Source: Muribaculaceae bacterium
Lineage (GTDB): Bacteria > Bacteroidota > Bacteroidia > Bacteroidales > Muribaculaceae
DNA length: 39,614 nucleotides
Assembly (NCBI GenBank): GCA_017405965.1
Contig: JAFQZK010000031.1
Span: 1-39,614, forward strand
Reading direction: 5' to 3'
In this document: piece after piece, positions 1 to 7,575 of the stretch
How positions within the stretch are numbered: position 1 is the first letter of the stretch
Layout of the letters: each line of letters begins with the position of its first letter
Notes under the pieces: generated by a model
Seen by the model: the letters and a program-made list of their open reading frames with translations, nothing else
Told to the model about the DNA's origin: nothing
Database searches by the model: none
Program-made: the position numbers and the translations under genes

Positions 1-196
1 CACCAGCCATCTCGGTCAGCATATCAGCGGGATAAATCTGCTGAGCCATACCTTCGGTGTCATACCAGTAGCCATAAACGGGAATGGCACCCCAAGCATC
101 CTCACCAACCACACCGTTAGCACAAACGGTCAACTCATTGGCCTGTGAGGCAAATGCCATCATGGCCACAGCAACTAAAGTAAAGAATTTCTTCAT
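1..196 (-). CDS. host secreted protein, N-terminal part (runs off window)
   Basis: Reading leftward from an ATG at 196 there is an open frame to the window edge. It begins with a typical signal peptide: Lys-Lys, a hydrophobic core rich in Leu, Val, Ala and Met, then an Ala-Ser-Gln-Ala cleavage region. After it come about 45 residues with an aromatic motif (YGYWYDTEG) and IYPADML. I associate such motifs with surface or secreted proteins of Bacteroidales but cannot name the family. It lies outside the phage end and is therefore taken as host. The C-terminus is missing because of the window edge. Confidence 0.75.
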   Translation of the reverse strand, partial: MKKFFTLVAVAMMAFASQANELTVCANGVVGEDAWGAIPVYGYWYDTEGMAQQIYPADMLTEMAG

Positions 197-321
197 AATG
201 AAACTTGTTTTTAAAAAGTTATCGGGCGGAAAACGAAGCGTATAGTATGAAGGGAGGGAGAAAAGAGGTGGAAAGCGCTTGTTTACAAAGGGTTGCGTGA
301 TGTGTGGGTGATGTGGGCTCA

Positions 322-430
322 CAAAACGAAACGTTTACATTGCTTTACGTTTGCTTTACGTTTGGGCTGAATTCGGTGCGCGAAGGTTTACGTGTTTTTT
401 ACGTTTGAGGCGGTTTAGGTTTACGGTTGG
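322..430. repeat. left-end iterons TTTACGTTTG (likely transposase sites)
   Basis: Next to the terminal site CAAAACGAAACGTT (322-335) lies a row of related decamers: GCTTTACGTTTG at 342-353 and again at 353-364, TTTACGT at 387-393, TTTACGTTTG at 398-407, and TTTACGGTTG from 420. In Mu the left end holds several MuA binding sites near the terminus. These repeats sit in the same place and partly resemble the arms of the repressor operator (GTTTAC), recalling Mu, where transposase and repressor compete for related sites. Function is inferred from position. Confidence 0.6.
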
Positions 431-565
431 GCTGTGATGCGCTAAGTGCGCTATAACAGCGTTCTAACGGCGTTAGGAGGCGATTCTGGCGGCGTTTTTA
501 TTATGCGATGATCAGGCGGCTTTGCGGTCGCCTATTTTTGTGCCTGGAAGTGTCGATTTTTAGTG

Positions 566-623
566 TTAGGGTTACACTTAGGGTTACAGTTTAGGGTTAC
601 ATTTAGTGAAGTTTAGGGTTACA
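566..623. repeat. four copies of TTAGGGTTACA
   Basis: Exact 11-bp copies stand at 566-576, 578-588, 591-601 and 613-623, starting 12, 13 and 22 bases apart. A degenerate unit fills 602-612. This is a second iteron family, separate from the TTTACGTTTG set, between the phage end and the repressor gene. It may bind transposase, a host factor or a regulator. The likeness to telomere repeats is coincidental in this setting. Confidence 0.6.
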
Positions 624-852
624 AAACTCTTGCCAGAGCATACCGTGAGAGGGGGGGGCAAAAGTCCAAAAATGGGCTTAAAGTATAGGAAACTGACCCT
701 TTTTGTGCAAGTTTTCGGGGGCGTTTCCTGGCCGTGAGGCCTGTATTTATGGGGTTTCTTTGCGTTGTGGGGTGCCATTTAGGGGGAGGGGGACACCCCG
801 GGGAGCCAAGTGGGGAGCTGTTGTGAGTCACGCGCGGATACGCGTGATCCAT
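624..852. other. non-coding left-end stretch
   Basis: No convincing gene is visible between the TTAGGGTTACA iterons and the end of the repressor gene. Short minus-strand frames (584-778 and 619-852) have no recognisable start region and low-complexity, proline- and lysine-rich translations. The stretch contains G-runs (around 649-657 and 781-790) and nothing else I can name. Confidence 0.5.
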
Positions 853-1485
853 TTACTCAAGACGGATTATGCCGATCACTAATGCGACCGCATAGATTTC
901 ACTGTATGCTAATTCAAAAGAGTCATATTCCTTATTATCTGAGACGATAAGAACGTGCTGCTTGTCGCTGCCTGGTTTGATGCGCTTAATGATAGCTCCT
1001 TGCGAGGTATCAAGGACGTATGGTTTGTTCCATTGAAAGAACATGTCAGTCATTGGCACACGTTGGCAGGCCACGATGTCGCCAGAGATGTAGGTGGGCA
1101 TCATACTGTTTCCCTTTACAGGCATCAAGAAGTCAGCTCCACTAAACGCAGGTATCACATAACGCTCGCACTCATATTCCAGAACTGTCCGTTCGCCTGT
1201 TAAAGCTCCGGCCATTGCACTAAGGGGTATTAGCGGAATCCCCTCTTTTGGACCGGCTGTAAGGTTATCAAGATCCGCCAACATATTCCCTTTGCCAGTC
1301 AAAAGCCAGGTAGGCGAAACTTCAGGATATGTCTTTAGGAAATTCTCTAACTTATCGGTCCCTATTGCTCCGCCATTTTTTAGCGACTTACCGAATGATG
1401 CATTGGACATTCCAATGCTCCGCTCAAAGGCACTTACAGCAATACCTTTGTAATCGATAAATTGTTTAATACGGTCTAAAATCAT
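853..1485 (-). CDS. phage repressor, HTH plus S24/LexA-type peptidase domain
   Basis: This 210-residue protein keeps the lytic genes off. Residues 1-65 form a helix-turn-helix of the kind used by CI/C2-type repressors (starts MILDRIKQFIDYKG). Residues from about 85 form an S24 peptidase fold, with GNSMMPTYISGD holding the nucleophilic Ser and AIIKRI holding the Lys. An Ala-Gly pair in SAMAGALTG between the domains is a plausible self-cleavage site, so induction through RecA after DNA damage is likely, unlike the repressor of Mu itself. The gene is divergent from the early operon. Its own promoter lies at 1596-1625 and reads through the shared operators. Start ATG is the first in frame. Confidence 0.88.
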   Translation of the reverse strand: MILDRIKQFIDYKGIAVSAFERSIGMSNASFGKSLKNGGAIGTDKLENFLKTYPEVSPTWLLTGKGNMLADLDNLTAGPKEGIPLIPLSAMAGALTGERTVLEYECERYVIPAFSGADFLMPVKGNSMMPTYISGDIVACQRVPMTDMFFQWNKPYVLDTSQGAIIKRIKPGSDKQHVLIVSDNKEYDSFELAYSEIYAVALVIGIIRLE

Positions 1486-1537
1486 ATCTCAACTTTAAAA
1501 AAAGTGCCAATAATTAGAAAAAATCCTCTAAATATTT

Positions 1538-1567
1538 TTGTTAGTTAGGAAATTTCCTATATCTTTG
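1538..1567 (+). promoter_or_regulatory. early promoter with operator in the spacer
   Basis: TTG at 1538-1540, a 19-base spacer, and TATCTTTG at 1560-1567 match the Bacteroidetes vegetative consensus exactly. The palindrome AGGAAATTTCCT (1547-1558) lies inside the spacer, where a bound repressor would block polymerase. Transcription would start near 1574 and run into the early operon at 1644. Confidence 0.8.
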
Positions 1568-1574
1568 CAGCGCT

Positions 1575-1589
1575 GTTTACATCGTAAAC
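1575..1589. promoter_or_regulatory. operator GTTTAC-ATC-GTAAAC
   Basis: This perfect palindrome with 6-bp arms lies between two promoters that face each other, at the expected start sites of both. A related site, TTTAC-ACT-GTAAA, recurs at 8321-8333. Repressor binding is inferred. Confidence 0.65.
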
Positions 1590-1595
1590 GGCTGC

Positions 1596-1625
1596 CAAAG
1601 GTACGAAAATTTAGTTTAACGACAA
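1596..1625 (-). promoter_or_regulatory. repressor promoter, facing the early promoter
   Basis: Read on the minus strand, TTG (1625-1623), a 19-base spacer and TACCTTTG (1603-1596) match the Bacteroidetes consensus. It reads leftward through the operator into the repressor gene. Together with 1538-1567 it forms a face-to-face promoter pair, a layout suited to a genetic switch. Confidence 0.75.
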
Positions 1626-1643
1626 TAAAACGGAGTAATTATT

Positions 1644-1991
1644 ATGGCAAAGCACAAGGAGATTGACTTCCAGAAGTGGGAGAAGTTAGAAGATTACGGC
1701 GAGAAGATGAAGGCGGCTGTATGGGCTGCCAGTCAAGCGGTGAAGCGTTGGCTGGATCTTGCCGACGAGTTGATGGACGACGCTCAGGCTAACGAGTCGA
1801 TCATGTACCATAACATGAGTGCGTTGAACGAGAATTTATCGGTGTATTGCGAAGGAGTGTTAGGTCTTGACGGCGGCGAAGCCCCCGTCCACGTGACAGA
1901 TCATGGTCACCATACCGGCGGGCTTGATGCGCTGGACGGGATGGCTGACCTGGAAGGAGTTGATGTCAATCATTATCAAAAAGCAGAATAA
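1644..1991 (+). CDS. small early protein of unknown function
   Basis: First gene of the early operon, 115 residues, starting at an ATG after the AT-rich leader typical of Bacteroidales. The N-terminal 75 residues look helical and charged (Lys, Glu, Trp rich). The tail is acidic with a His cluster (TDHGHHTGG) around residues 84-94. I do not recognise a family. In Mu the first early gene is the small regulator ner, so a regulatory role is possible from position, but no helix-turn-helix is evident here. Only 2 bases separate its stop from the next start. Confidence 0.75.
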   Translation: MAKHKEIDFQKWEKLEDYGEKMKAAVWAASQAVKRWLDLADELMDDAQANESIMYHNMSALNENLSVYCEGVLGLDGGEAPVHVTDHGHHTGGLDALDGMADLEGVDVNHYQKAE

Positions 1992-1993
1992 CC

Positions 1994-2371
1994 ATGTCGA
2001 AGAAGATTTATGTGACCGATGAGGCCAAGAACAAGTTGGCCGGTGTGTTCAAGGTATCGCGCATGATGGTGTGGAAGGCTTTGAACTTTGAGAGCAACAG
2101 TCTGTTGGCTCGGAAGATCCGTTATGTGGCCTTGTCCCAGTATGGCGGTGTTCCCAACTGGAAGTCAGCCGATATGGAGACGACTCATGAGGAGGCATCC
2201 AAGACGATGACCCAGACATTTGGCGACCGTGTGAAACTTGTTGTCTCGAAGGGCAGTTGTCTTGTCACCGTATTTGTTGACGGTGAGATTGAGCGCAAGA
2301 GTCAAGTGAGCAGCATTCCCGAGTTCATGGACTTGCAGGCTGAGGTCAGCCGGCTTGCGATGTCATTATAA
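1994..2371 (+). CDS. early protein with putative N-terminal HTH
   Basis: This 125-residue protein follows the previous gene almost without a gap and precedes the transposase. Residues 5-45 read like a helix-turn-helix (EAKNKLAGVFKVSRMMVWKA), with a recognition-helix-like SRMMVWKALNF. The C-terminal half looks like a small alpha/beta domain (VKLVVSKGSCLVTVFVDGE). Position between the early promoter and the transposase suggests a Ner/Cro-like regulator, but this is inference. Confidence 0.7.
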   Translation: MSKKIYVTDEAKNKLAGVFKVSRMMVWKALNFESNSLLARKIRYVALSQYGGVPNWKSADMETTHEEASKTMTQTFGDRVKLVVSKGSCLVTVFVDGEIERKSQVSSIPEFMDLQAEVSRLAMSL

Positions 2372-2383
2372 AAGAGTTGTGTG

Positions 2384-4393
2384 ATGGAGTACTACGGAGG
2401 ACGTTTGTGTATATCGGCCCGTGAGCTGGTTGATGGTGGCGTGATGAGCGTCCCCAACTACAAGCAGCTTGCCCATCGTGGCCGCATTGACGTGGTTCGT
2501 CAGGGCAAAGGCCTTGGCAACTATGCCCTCGTCGCCGTAGAGAGTCTCCCACGCGACTACCGCGCCAAGGTGGAGACGCTCTATCCTGATGGCGACCTTA
2601 CCCGGCTTAAGGGCTGGGTGTGCAGCAACTACGAGGTTGACCAGGCTGCCGTGGCGTTTTTCCATGACAAGTCGAAGACCGGTGTCATGCTCTCGCCAGA
2701 GAAGGTGCGTGAGTATGTTGTCAACGCCAGTGTGTTGAACACGTGCATCCGCCTCTATGATCGTGCCGCCACTGCCCAGCGGCTGTTTGGTGGCAAGTAC
2801 AACTGGGACCAGATGGCTAAGGCGATCGAGGCCTTGCGTCAGGAGTACGGCCACACCTTGCCCTCGAGCACGCTGCGCTTCCGCAAGAAAGTGAACGAGT
2901 ACAAGAAGTCCGGCTATGGCTGCCTGATCAGCGGCAAGTTCGGCAACCAGAGTGCCCGCAAGGTTGACGTGAAGACAGAGAACCTGATCCTTGGGCTTGC
3001 CGTGCTTCCAAACAAGCCCTTCAACACCAATATCGCCGAGATGTATAACATGTTCGTGTGCGGGGAGCTTGAGGTGTTCAGTCCGAAGACCGGTGAACTG
3101 ATGAATCCCGATGACTTTGTTGACAAAAAGACCGGCGAACCGATGGCATTGAGTGAGAGCACCATTGCCAACTACTTGAACAAGCCCAATAACCGGGCCT
3201 TCATCGCGAACAAGCTGACCAGCTGGACGGCATTCATGCACGAGCAGGCGCCCCACGTCCACCGTCACGGCGGCAACTGGTCGTTGTCCCAGATCACGAT
3301 GGATGACGTTGACCTGACCCGCAAGCTCGTTGATACGAAGCGCAGAGTACATGCCTACTACGCCTATGATGTGGTGTCGCAGTGCGTTGTAGGTTCCAGT
3401 TATTCCCGCGTGAAAGACGAGGCCCTTGTTGTGGAGTGCTTCCGTGATATGTTCCGTCTGATCGAGAAGCAGGGTTGGGGAATGCCTGCCGGCATCGAGG
3501 TGGAGAACCACCTGATGTCCCAGTACCGTGACGGCTTCCTTCAAGCCGGTGTAGCGTTCCCGTTTGTTCACTTCTGCGCTCCCCAGAACTCCCAGGAGAA
3601 ATATGCCGAGCCGTTGAACGGTGCTAAGAAGCGCCGTGTGATCCACCGCAACCATGAGGGCATCGGCCGCTTCTACGGCAAGGGTAAGTGGCGCATGGAG
3701 TCCCAAAAGGTGAGTGACGCGAGCAACGACACCTGGGAGGATCAGGAGTATTTCACCTTTGAGCAGCTTGTCGCCGATGACCGTGCCGACAACTGGGAGT
3801 GGAACCACTCGCTGCATCCCAACCAAAAGAAGTTCCCCGGCATGACGCGCTGGGATGTGTTGTGTGACCGTATCAATCCCACGCTGCGTCCTCTCGACAA
3901 GTTGACGCTTGCCCGTTACATCGGCGAGCATGTCGATACCAGCATCCGCCGCAATTCTACCGTCCGTGTTGCGTACGATGACTGGTGGCTGAGTGATCCG
4001 AGTGTGCTGGAGCGTCTGCGCCCCAACGACTACAAGGTCACCGCCTGCTGGTTGCCCGACGAGGATGGCCATGCCCAGGAGGTCTATCTGTTCCAGGGTG
4101 ACAAGTTCATTGACCAGGTGGAGCGTGTCCAGACCTATAACCGTGTGCTTGCCGAGCAGACGGAAGAGGATGTGGTGAACTACATCGAGCAGCAGAAGAA
4201 GCTGAGCCGTTTCGGCAAATACATCCGTGACAATGAGATTGAGGGCTTGGGAGTGCTGAAACCCACGATGGCAATGCCCAGATCCACGGAGCAAAACGAA
4301 GACCTGGAACTGACGGCGGCATTGCCACCGTACACAGGACAACCCGCACCCGCCACACAAGATGTTGAGGACCGCGCCTTAGAAGATATTTAG
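2384..4393 (+). CDS. MuA-like DDE transposase
   Basis: The 669-residue protein catalyses strand transfer for integration and replicative transposition. The N-terminal part (to about 250) holds the DNA-binding domains. The catalytic core follows: QITMDDVDL (acidic residues 307, 308, 310), GIEVENHLMSQYRDG around 370-383 and NSQEKYAEPLNGAKKRR around 402-416. The gap of 67 from Asp307 to Glu374 equals the MuA gap from D269 to D336. A Glu at 409 would give a D,D35E-like spacing. Oddly, the middle position reads Glu-Asn rather than the usual Asp-Asn. A GTG at 2381 directly precedes the ATG; I chose the ATG at 2384. It is followed by the MuB-like ATPase, as in Mu. Confidence 0.92.
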   Translation: MEYYGGRLCISARELVDGGVMSVPNYKQLAHRGRIDVVRQGKGLGNYALVAVESLPRDYRAKVETLYPDGDLTRLKGWVCSNYEVDQAAVAFFHDKSKTGVMLSPEKVREYVVNASVLNTCIRLYDRAATAQRLFGGKYNWDQMAKAIEALRQEYGHTLPSSTLRFRKKVNEYKKSGYGCLISGKFGNQSARKVDVKTENLILGLAVLPNKPFNTNIAEMYNMFVCGELEVFSPKTGELMNPDDFVDKKTGEPMALSESTIANYLNKPNNRAFIANKLTSWTAFMHEQAPHVHRHGGNWSLSQITMDDVDLTRKLVDTKRRVHAYYAYDVVSQCVVGSSYSRVKDEALVVECFRDMFRLIEKQGWGMPAGIEVENHLMSQYRDGFLQAGVAFPFVHFCAPQNSQEKYAEPLNGAKKRRVIHRNHEGIGRFYGKGKWRMESQKVSDASNDTWEDQEYFTFEQLVADDRADNWEWNHSLHPNQKKFPGMTRWDVLCDRINPTLRPLDKLTLARYIGEHVDTSIRRNSTVRVAYDDWWLSDPSVLERLRPNDYKVTACWLPDEDGHAQEVYLFQGDKFIDQVERVQTYNRVLAEQTEEDVVNYIEQQKKLSRFGKYIRDNEIEGLGVLKPTMAMPRSTEQNEDLELTAALPPYTGQPAPATQDVEDRALEDI

Positions 4394-4418
4394 AATAACA
4401 TTAAAACGATAGAATAAG

Positions 4419-5294
4419 ATGATTACAAACGACAACAAGAAGAGGATTCTGGAGGCTATTTTCTCCAACAGAAAGAACTACCCGAGTGACGCCAAGCACG
4501 CTGCGGCTCTGGGTATCTCGGCCAGCGTTTACAACGGCCTTAAGAAAGGCCAGGTCGAGAAGACGCTGAGCGACGCCAACTGGGTGAACATCGCCCGCCG
4601 CCTGGATGTCAACCTGCGCGAGCGCATCGAATGGAAAGGCGCGAAGACAGCGACCTTCAAGTACATCACGATGCAGCTTGAGGCCTGCCAGGAACGCAGC
4701 CTGAGCGTGATCCTGTGTGACCTGCCCAACATCGGCAAGACCTATACCGCCCGGTGGTATGTCAATGAGCACCGTAACGCTGTGTATATCGACTGCAGCC
4801 AGGTCAAGACCAAGCGTGCCCTGGTGAAGAAGATCGCCCAGGAGTTTGGTGTAGGCATCAGCGGCAAGTACCAGGACATCTATGAAGACCTGGTGTATTA
4901 CCTGCGCTCGATGGAGAGCCCCCTTGTCGTGCTTGATGAAGCCGGTGACCTGCAGTATGAAGCCTTCCTTGAGTTGAAGGCCCTGTGGAACGCCACGGAG
5001 ATGTGCTGCGGCTGGTATATGATGGGCGCTGACGGCCTGCGTGCCAAGATTGACCGCATGATCGATGGCCGCAAAGTGGGCTATGCCGAAATCTTCTCCC
5101 GTTACGGCGGCAAGTACAGCCGCGTAACTCCTGAGCACGAGGACGACCGCAAGGCGTTCCTGCTGGAACAGGCCCGTGCCGTTGCTGCTGTCAATGCTCC
5201 TGATGGCGTTGATATTGGACCGATCGTCCGCAAGAGCGGTGGCGGCTTGCGCAGGGTTTATACAGAAATCGAAAAGATCAAGAAAGGAGCGTGA
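4419..5294 (+). CDS. MuB-like transposition ATPase (AAA+)
   Basis: This 291-residue AAA+ ATPase would choose target DNA and activate the transposase. Residues 1-65 form a small HTH-like domain (DAKHAAALGISASVYNGLKKG), as in MuB. The P-loop is DLPNIGKTYTA around 100-110, an atypical Walker A lacking the first Gly, as in other MuB/TnpB relatives. Walker B is PLVVLDEAGDL around 165-175. A C-terminal basic tail ends RRVYTEIEKIKKGA. The gene lies 25 bases after the transposase and starts at an ATG in an AT-rich leader. Confidence 0.9.
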   Translation: MITNDNKKRILEAIFSNRKNYPSDAKHAAALGISASVYNGLKKGQVEKTLSDANWVNIARRLDVNLRERIEWKGAKTATFKYITMQLEACQERSLSVILCDLPNIGKTYTARWYVNEHRNAVYIDCSQVKTKRALVKKIAQEFGVGISGKYQDIYEDLVYYLRSMESPLVVLDEAGDLQYEAFLELKALWNATEMCCGWYMMGADGLRAKIDRMIDGRKVGYAEIFSRYGGKYSRVTPEHEDDRKAFLLEQARAVAAVNAPDGVDIGPIVRKSGGGLRRVYTEIEKIKKGA

Positions 5295-5296
5295 CT

Positions 5297-5557
5297 ATGG
5301 GTAACTTTGAAATCGTGACCATGCAGGCAGTCCAATCAATAGACAGCAAGATGCGAGACCAGAATGAGATCGACTGGGAGCAGCGTCGGTATGAGATAGC
5401 GAAGGAGTTGTACGCCAACAAGTGCCTGGACGTGGTTGCCGAACGAGCCGCGATGGGCATGGAGACGGACGGTGTGGAGCAACTCGAGGCAAAGCTGGCC
5501 GTCAAGTGGGCAGATGCCTTGGTTGAGGAGTTGAAAAATCCCACGAGCGATGATTGA
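5297..5557 (+). CDS. small early protein, unknown
   Basis: The 86-residue frame follows the ATPase gene. GTG at 5291 overlaps the preceding stop, but ATG at 5297 is the likelier start. The sequence is helical and acidic (RYEIAKELYANKCLDVVAERAA), ending in Asp-Asp. It shares the pattern RRYE-AKE with the next small protein at 5550, so the two may be diverged relatives. No family is recognised. Confidence 0.65.
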   Translation: MGNFEIVTMQAVQSIDSKMRDQNEIDWEQRRYEIAKELYANKCLDVVAERAAMGMETDGVEQLEAKLAVKWADALVEELKNPTSDD

Positions 5558-5729
5558 CAGGAGCACACGCCGCTATGAGGTCGCCAAGGAAGTGCTGCCC
5601 TGGATGCTGGAACAGTTGTCAGGCACGGCACAAGTCACCGACAGCAAATTGCGCCAGCTTGCCTGTGCAGCCGCTGTGGAGACCGCCGACCTGCTGCTTG
5701 TAGAGCTTGAGAAGGAGGAGAGCCGATGA
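5550..5729 (+). CDS. small early protein of 59 residues
   Basis: A short frame from ATG at 5550 to TGA at 5727-5729 fills what would otherwise be a gap. It overlaps the previous gene by 8 bases and shares an ATGA overlap with the following ATPase. The translation begins MIDRSTRRYEVAKEVLPWML and is helical with an acidic end. RRYEVAKE resembles RRYEIAKE in the preceding protein. Tight overlaps on both sides argue that it is translated. Function unknown. Confidence 0.7.
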   Translation: MIDRSTRRYEVAKEVLPWMLEQLSGTAQVTDSKLRQLACAAAVETADLLLVELEKEESR

Positions 5730-6412
5730 AACGAGCCTACAGTCCAAGAGAGATTGCCAGGAAGACCTATAAGGTGCTGCCATGGGGTGGACGTTGGGAG
5801 GAAGCCTTCGGCCAGCCCGAAGAAAACTCCACGTGGTTCATCAGTGGTGCGAGTGCCAGCGGCAAGAGCTCATTCGTGATGCAGTTGGCCTACGAGCTGA
5901 CCCATTACGGCCAGGTGTTGTACCTAAGCTATGAAGAGGGCGTGAGCCAGAGTTTCCAGGAGCGCCTGTTGCGTTTCGAGTTGGACAAGAAGCAGGGGTG
6001 GTTCCGCGTGGTGACCAATGACACCGTTGAGGATCTGGGAAACCGTCTTCGCCGCCGCCACAGTGCAAAATTCATCATCGTGGACTCTTTCCAGGATGCA
6101 GGTTGGGAATGGCCGGAGACCAAGGCATTGTTGGAGGCTTTCCCGAGGAAGTGCTTCATTTTCATCAGCCAGGAAGCTAAGGGCCAGCCATTGGGTAAAC
6201 CCGCTGTAAGGCTTCGTTACCGTGCTGGAGTGAAAGTGCGTGTAGTAGGTTTCAGGGCCTATTGCCAAGGCCGTTTCAACCCTGACGCCGGCAACAGTTT
6301 CATTGTGTGGGAGGAAGGCGTATTGAGAACCACAAACGATATCAATACGGGCCACAGGCCCGCAGTACAGGAACAAGTCAATAACAAAGATAAAACGAAC
6401 AAAGATGAGTAA
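5726..6412 (+). CDS. RecA/DnaB-like P-loop ATPase
   Basis: This 228-residue protein has Walker A GASASGKSS around residues 41-49, a short strand LYLSYEEG (about 66-73) and Walker B KFIIVDS around 113-119, the order seen in RecA/DnaB-fold ATPases. It may help replication or repair during transposition, or handle another nucleic-acid step. The C-terminal 25 residues are polar and disordered. It overlaps the next gene by 8 bases. The exact role cannot be told from sequence alone. Confidence 0.75.
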   Translation: MKRAYSPREIARKTYKVLPWGGRWEEAFGQPEENSTWFISGASASGKSSFVMQLAYELTHYGQVLYLSYEEGVSQSFQERLLRFELDKKQGWFRVVTNDTVEDLGNRLRRRHSAKFIIVDSFQDAGWEWPETKALLEAFPRKCFIFISQEAKGQPLGKPAVRLRYRAGVKVRVVGFRAYCQGRFNPDAGNSFIVWEEGVLRTTNDINTGHRPAVQEQVNNKDKTNKDE

Positions 6413-6710
6413 GAAATCGATAATCTTTAACCGCTGTGTCGGTATAGTTACCGTCACCTGGACGATTGAGAAGGGATCAGTCAAGGAAACCTACAGGACC
6501 CGTTTCGCGATGATGATAGAAGGCCTTACCAAAGAGCTCAAGGCAAAGTTCATCAAAGAAGTGAAAGACGTGGTTAAGGAATCTGTTCTTGCTGATAAGG
6601 CGGGCCTCGGTATTAGCGACGATGCTGTATTGAGGTTTTATGCGGGCTTTCATGCCTTAGAGTGTGAATATTTCTGCTTACCAAAGAACAAAACAACCAA
6701 CCAAAACTAA
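6405..6710 (+). CDS. small early protein, unknown
   Basis: This 101-residue protein has its start codon inside the end of the ATPase gene. Residues 1-35 suggest a beta-hairpin (IFNRCVGIVTVTWTIEKG) and the middle part is helical and lysine-rich. No family is recognised. It is the last gene before a long structured non-coding stretch. Confidence 0.65.
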   Translation: MSKKSIIFNRCVGIVTVTWTIEKGSVKETYRTRFAMMIEGLTKELKAKFIKEVKDVVKESVLADKAGLGISDDAVLRFYAGFHALECEYFCLPKNKTTNQN

Positions 6711-6719
6711 GTGCTGAAT

Positions 6720-7045
6720 ATTTTTTCCTAAGGGCCCGGCGTCTCCTGTGACAGGCCGCGCCGGAGGAATCACACGGGACCTGCCCGTGAGGTGCTTGCA
6801 GGTAAACCATCTTGTGGATGGCCAGAACGGTAACGCCTGGCACTGGAATTAAGAGCCTCGCACATCCACAAGAACCATCACCACCAGCTGCAGTGGCTAA
6901 GCGCAGCGCAGATTGATAATGGGAGCAGCAGCGAGTTGCACAAGATCCCGGCGGGACGTGTCCCGTGAGACATGTGGAGGGGGCGGCGAAAGCAGCCAAA
7001 ATCAAGTGGTGCCGTCCCCTATTTGTTTAACTAGAGAAAAAGATA
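6720..7045 (+). ncRNA. structured non-coding stretch in the early operon (candidate RNA)
   Basis: About 330 bases between two genes hold no convincing gene but many strong inverted repeats: CACGGG/CCCGTG (6773-6778 with 6784-6789), CTTGTGGATG/CATCCACAAG (6811-6820 with 6863-6872) enclosing GCCAG/CTGGC (6821-6825 with 6837-6841), and CGGGAC-GT-GTCCCG (6952-6965). A frame in phase with the next gene opens at 6913, but its translation up to 7050 is Arg/Gly/Ser rich and unlike protein. I see no clear promoter of its own, so it may be part of the early mRNA. Class and role are unknown. Confidence 0.45.
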
Positions 7046-7050
7046 AGACA

Positions 7051-7527
7051 ATGAGACAGATCAATAATTACCGGCGTTTTTACGCCGTATTCAACAAGCT
7101 GGAGACAGGAGGTGACCGCGAAGCCGCCAAGGAGACTCTTGTGCAAAGTTTCACCGATGGCCGGACTACAAGCCTGCGTGAGATGAGCGTGAATGAGTAT
7201 AACGCCCTTTGTGCCTCTCTGGAGGAACGCACCGGTTGGCGTGACATGTTGAAGAAGTCGCGGAGCAGTTGCCTGAAGCTGATGCAGCAGTTGGGCATTG
7301 ACACCACGAATTGGAGTCGTGTGGATGCCTTCTGCCTTGATGTGCGCATAGCCGGCAAGAGATTCTCCCGTCTGGGTGTCGAAGACTTGGAGCAACTGTC
7401 CGTGAAGCTGCGCAGCATCAAGCGCAAAGGTGGTCTGAAACCGAAGGCTGCGTTGCCTCAGTCCACCGGGCAAGATTTACCCGGCGCAACCATGGTAGTC
7501 CCGTTGTCTGGTGCTGGCGAATGTTGA
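7051..7527 (+). CDS. possible Mu gp16/GemA-like early protein
   Basis: This 158-residue protein starts at an ATG after an AT-rich leader (GAAAAAGATAAGACA). The frame continues upstream but through the structured stretch, so the later start is preferred. The second half (LGIDTTNWSRVDAFCLDVRI, then AGKRFSRLGVEDLEQLSVKL) resembles the helical pattern of gp16-type phage proteins, in which a short conserved block near the C-terminus is followed by a basic tail. Position just before gam supports a semi-essential early role. The family match is from memory and tentative. Confidence 0.6.
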   Translation: MRQINNYRRFYAVFNKLETGGDREAAKETLVQSFTDGRTTSLREMSVNEYNALCASLEERTGWRDMLKKSRSSCLKLMQQLGIDTTNWSRVDAFCLDVRIAGKRFSRLGVEDLEQLSVKLRSIKRKGGLKPKAALPQSTGQDLPGATMVVPLSGAGEC

Positions 7528-7575
7528 ACATCGTGTTTTAATTCATCATATTATTCATTTTTAACATCAATTACA

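Noticed and set aside
342-430. CRISPR-like repeat array
   Set aside because: Units are short (about 10 bp), uneven in spacing and without unique spacers of constant length. No cas genes are present.
566-623. Telomere-like TTAGGG repeats
   Set aside because: Only four copies with a longer 11-bp unit, next to a phage end. These are ordinary iterons.
584-852. Two minus-strand frames in the left end
   Set aside because: Proline- and lysine-rich, overlapping each other and the iterons, with no leader or promoter.
2366-4360. 664-codon open frame on the minus strand
   Set aside because: It lies wholly opposite the transposase gene. The translation is low-complexity (Val, Leu, His rich), typical of the complement of G+C-rich coding DNA.
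6613-7005. 130-codon minus-strand frame
   Set aside because: It lies over the structured stretch and opposite the end of an early gene, and has no protein-like pattern.
6913-7050. N-terminal extension of the gene at 7051
   Set aside because: The extra 46 residues are Arg/Gly/Ser rich and are encoded by the structured stretch. ATG at 7051 has a normal A-rich leader.
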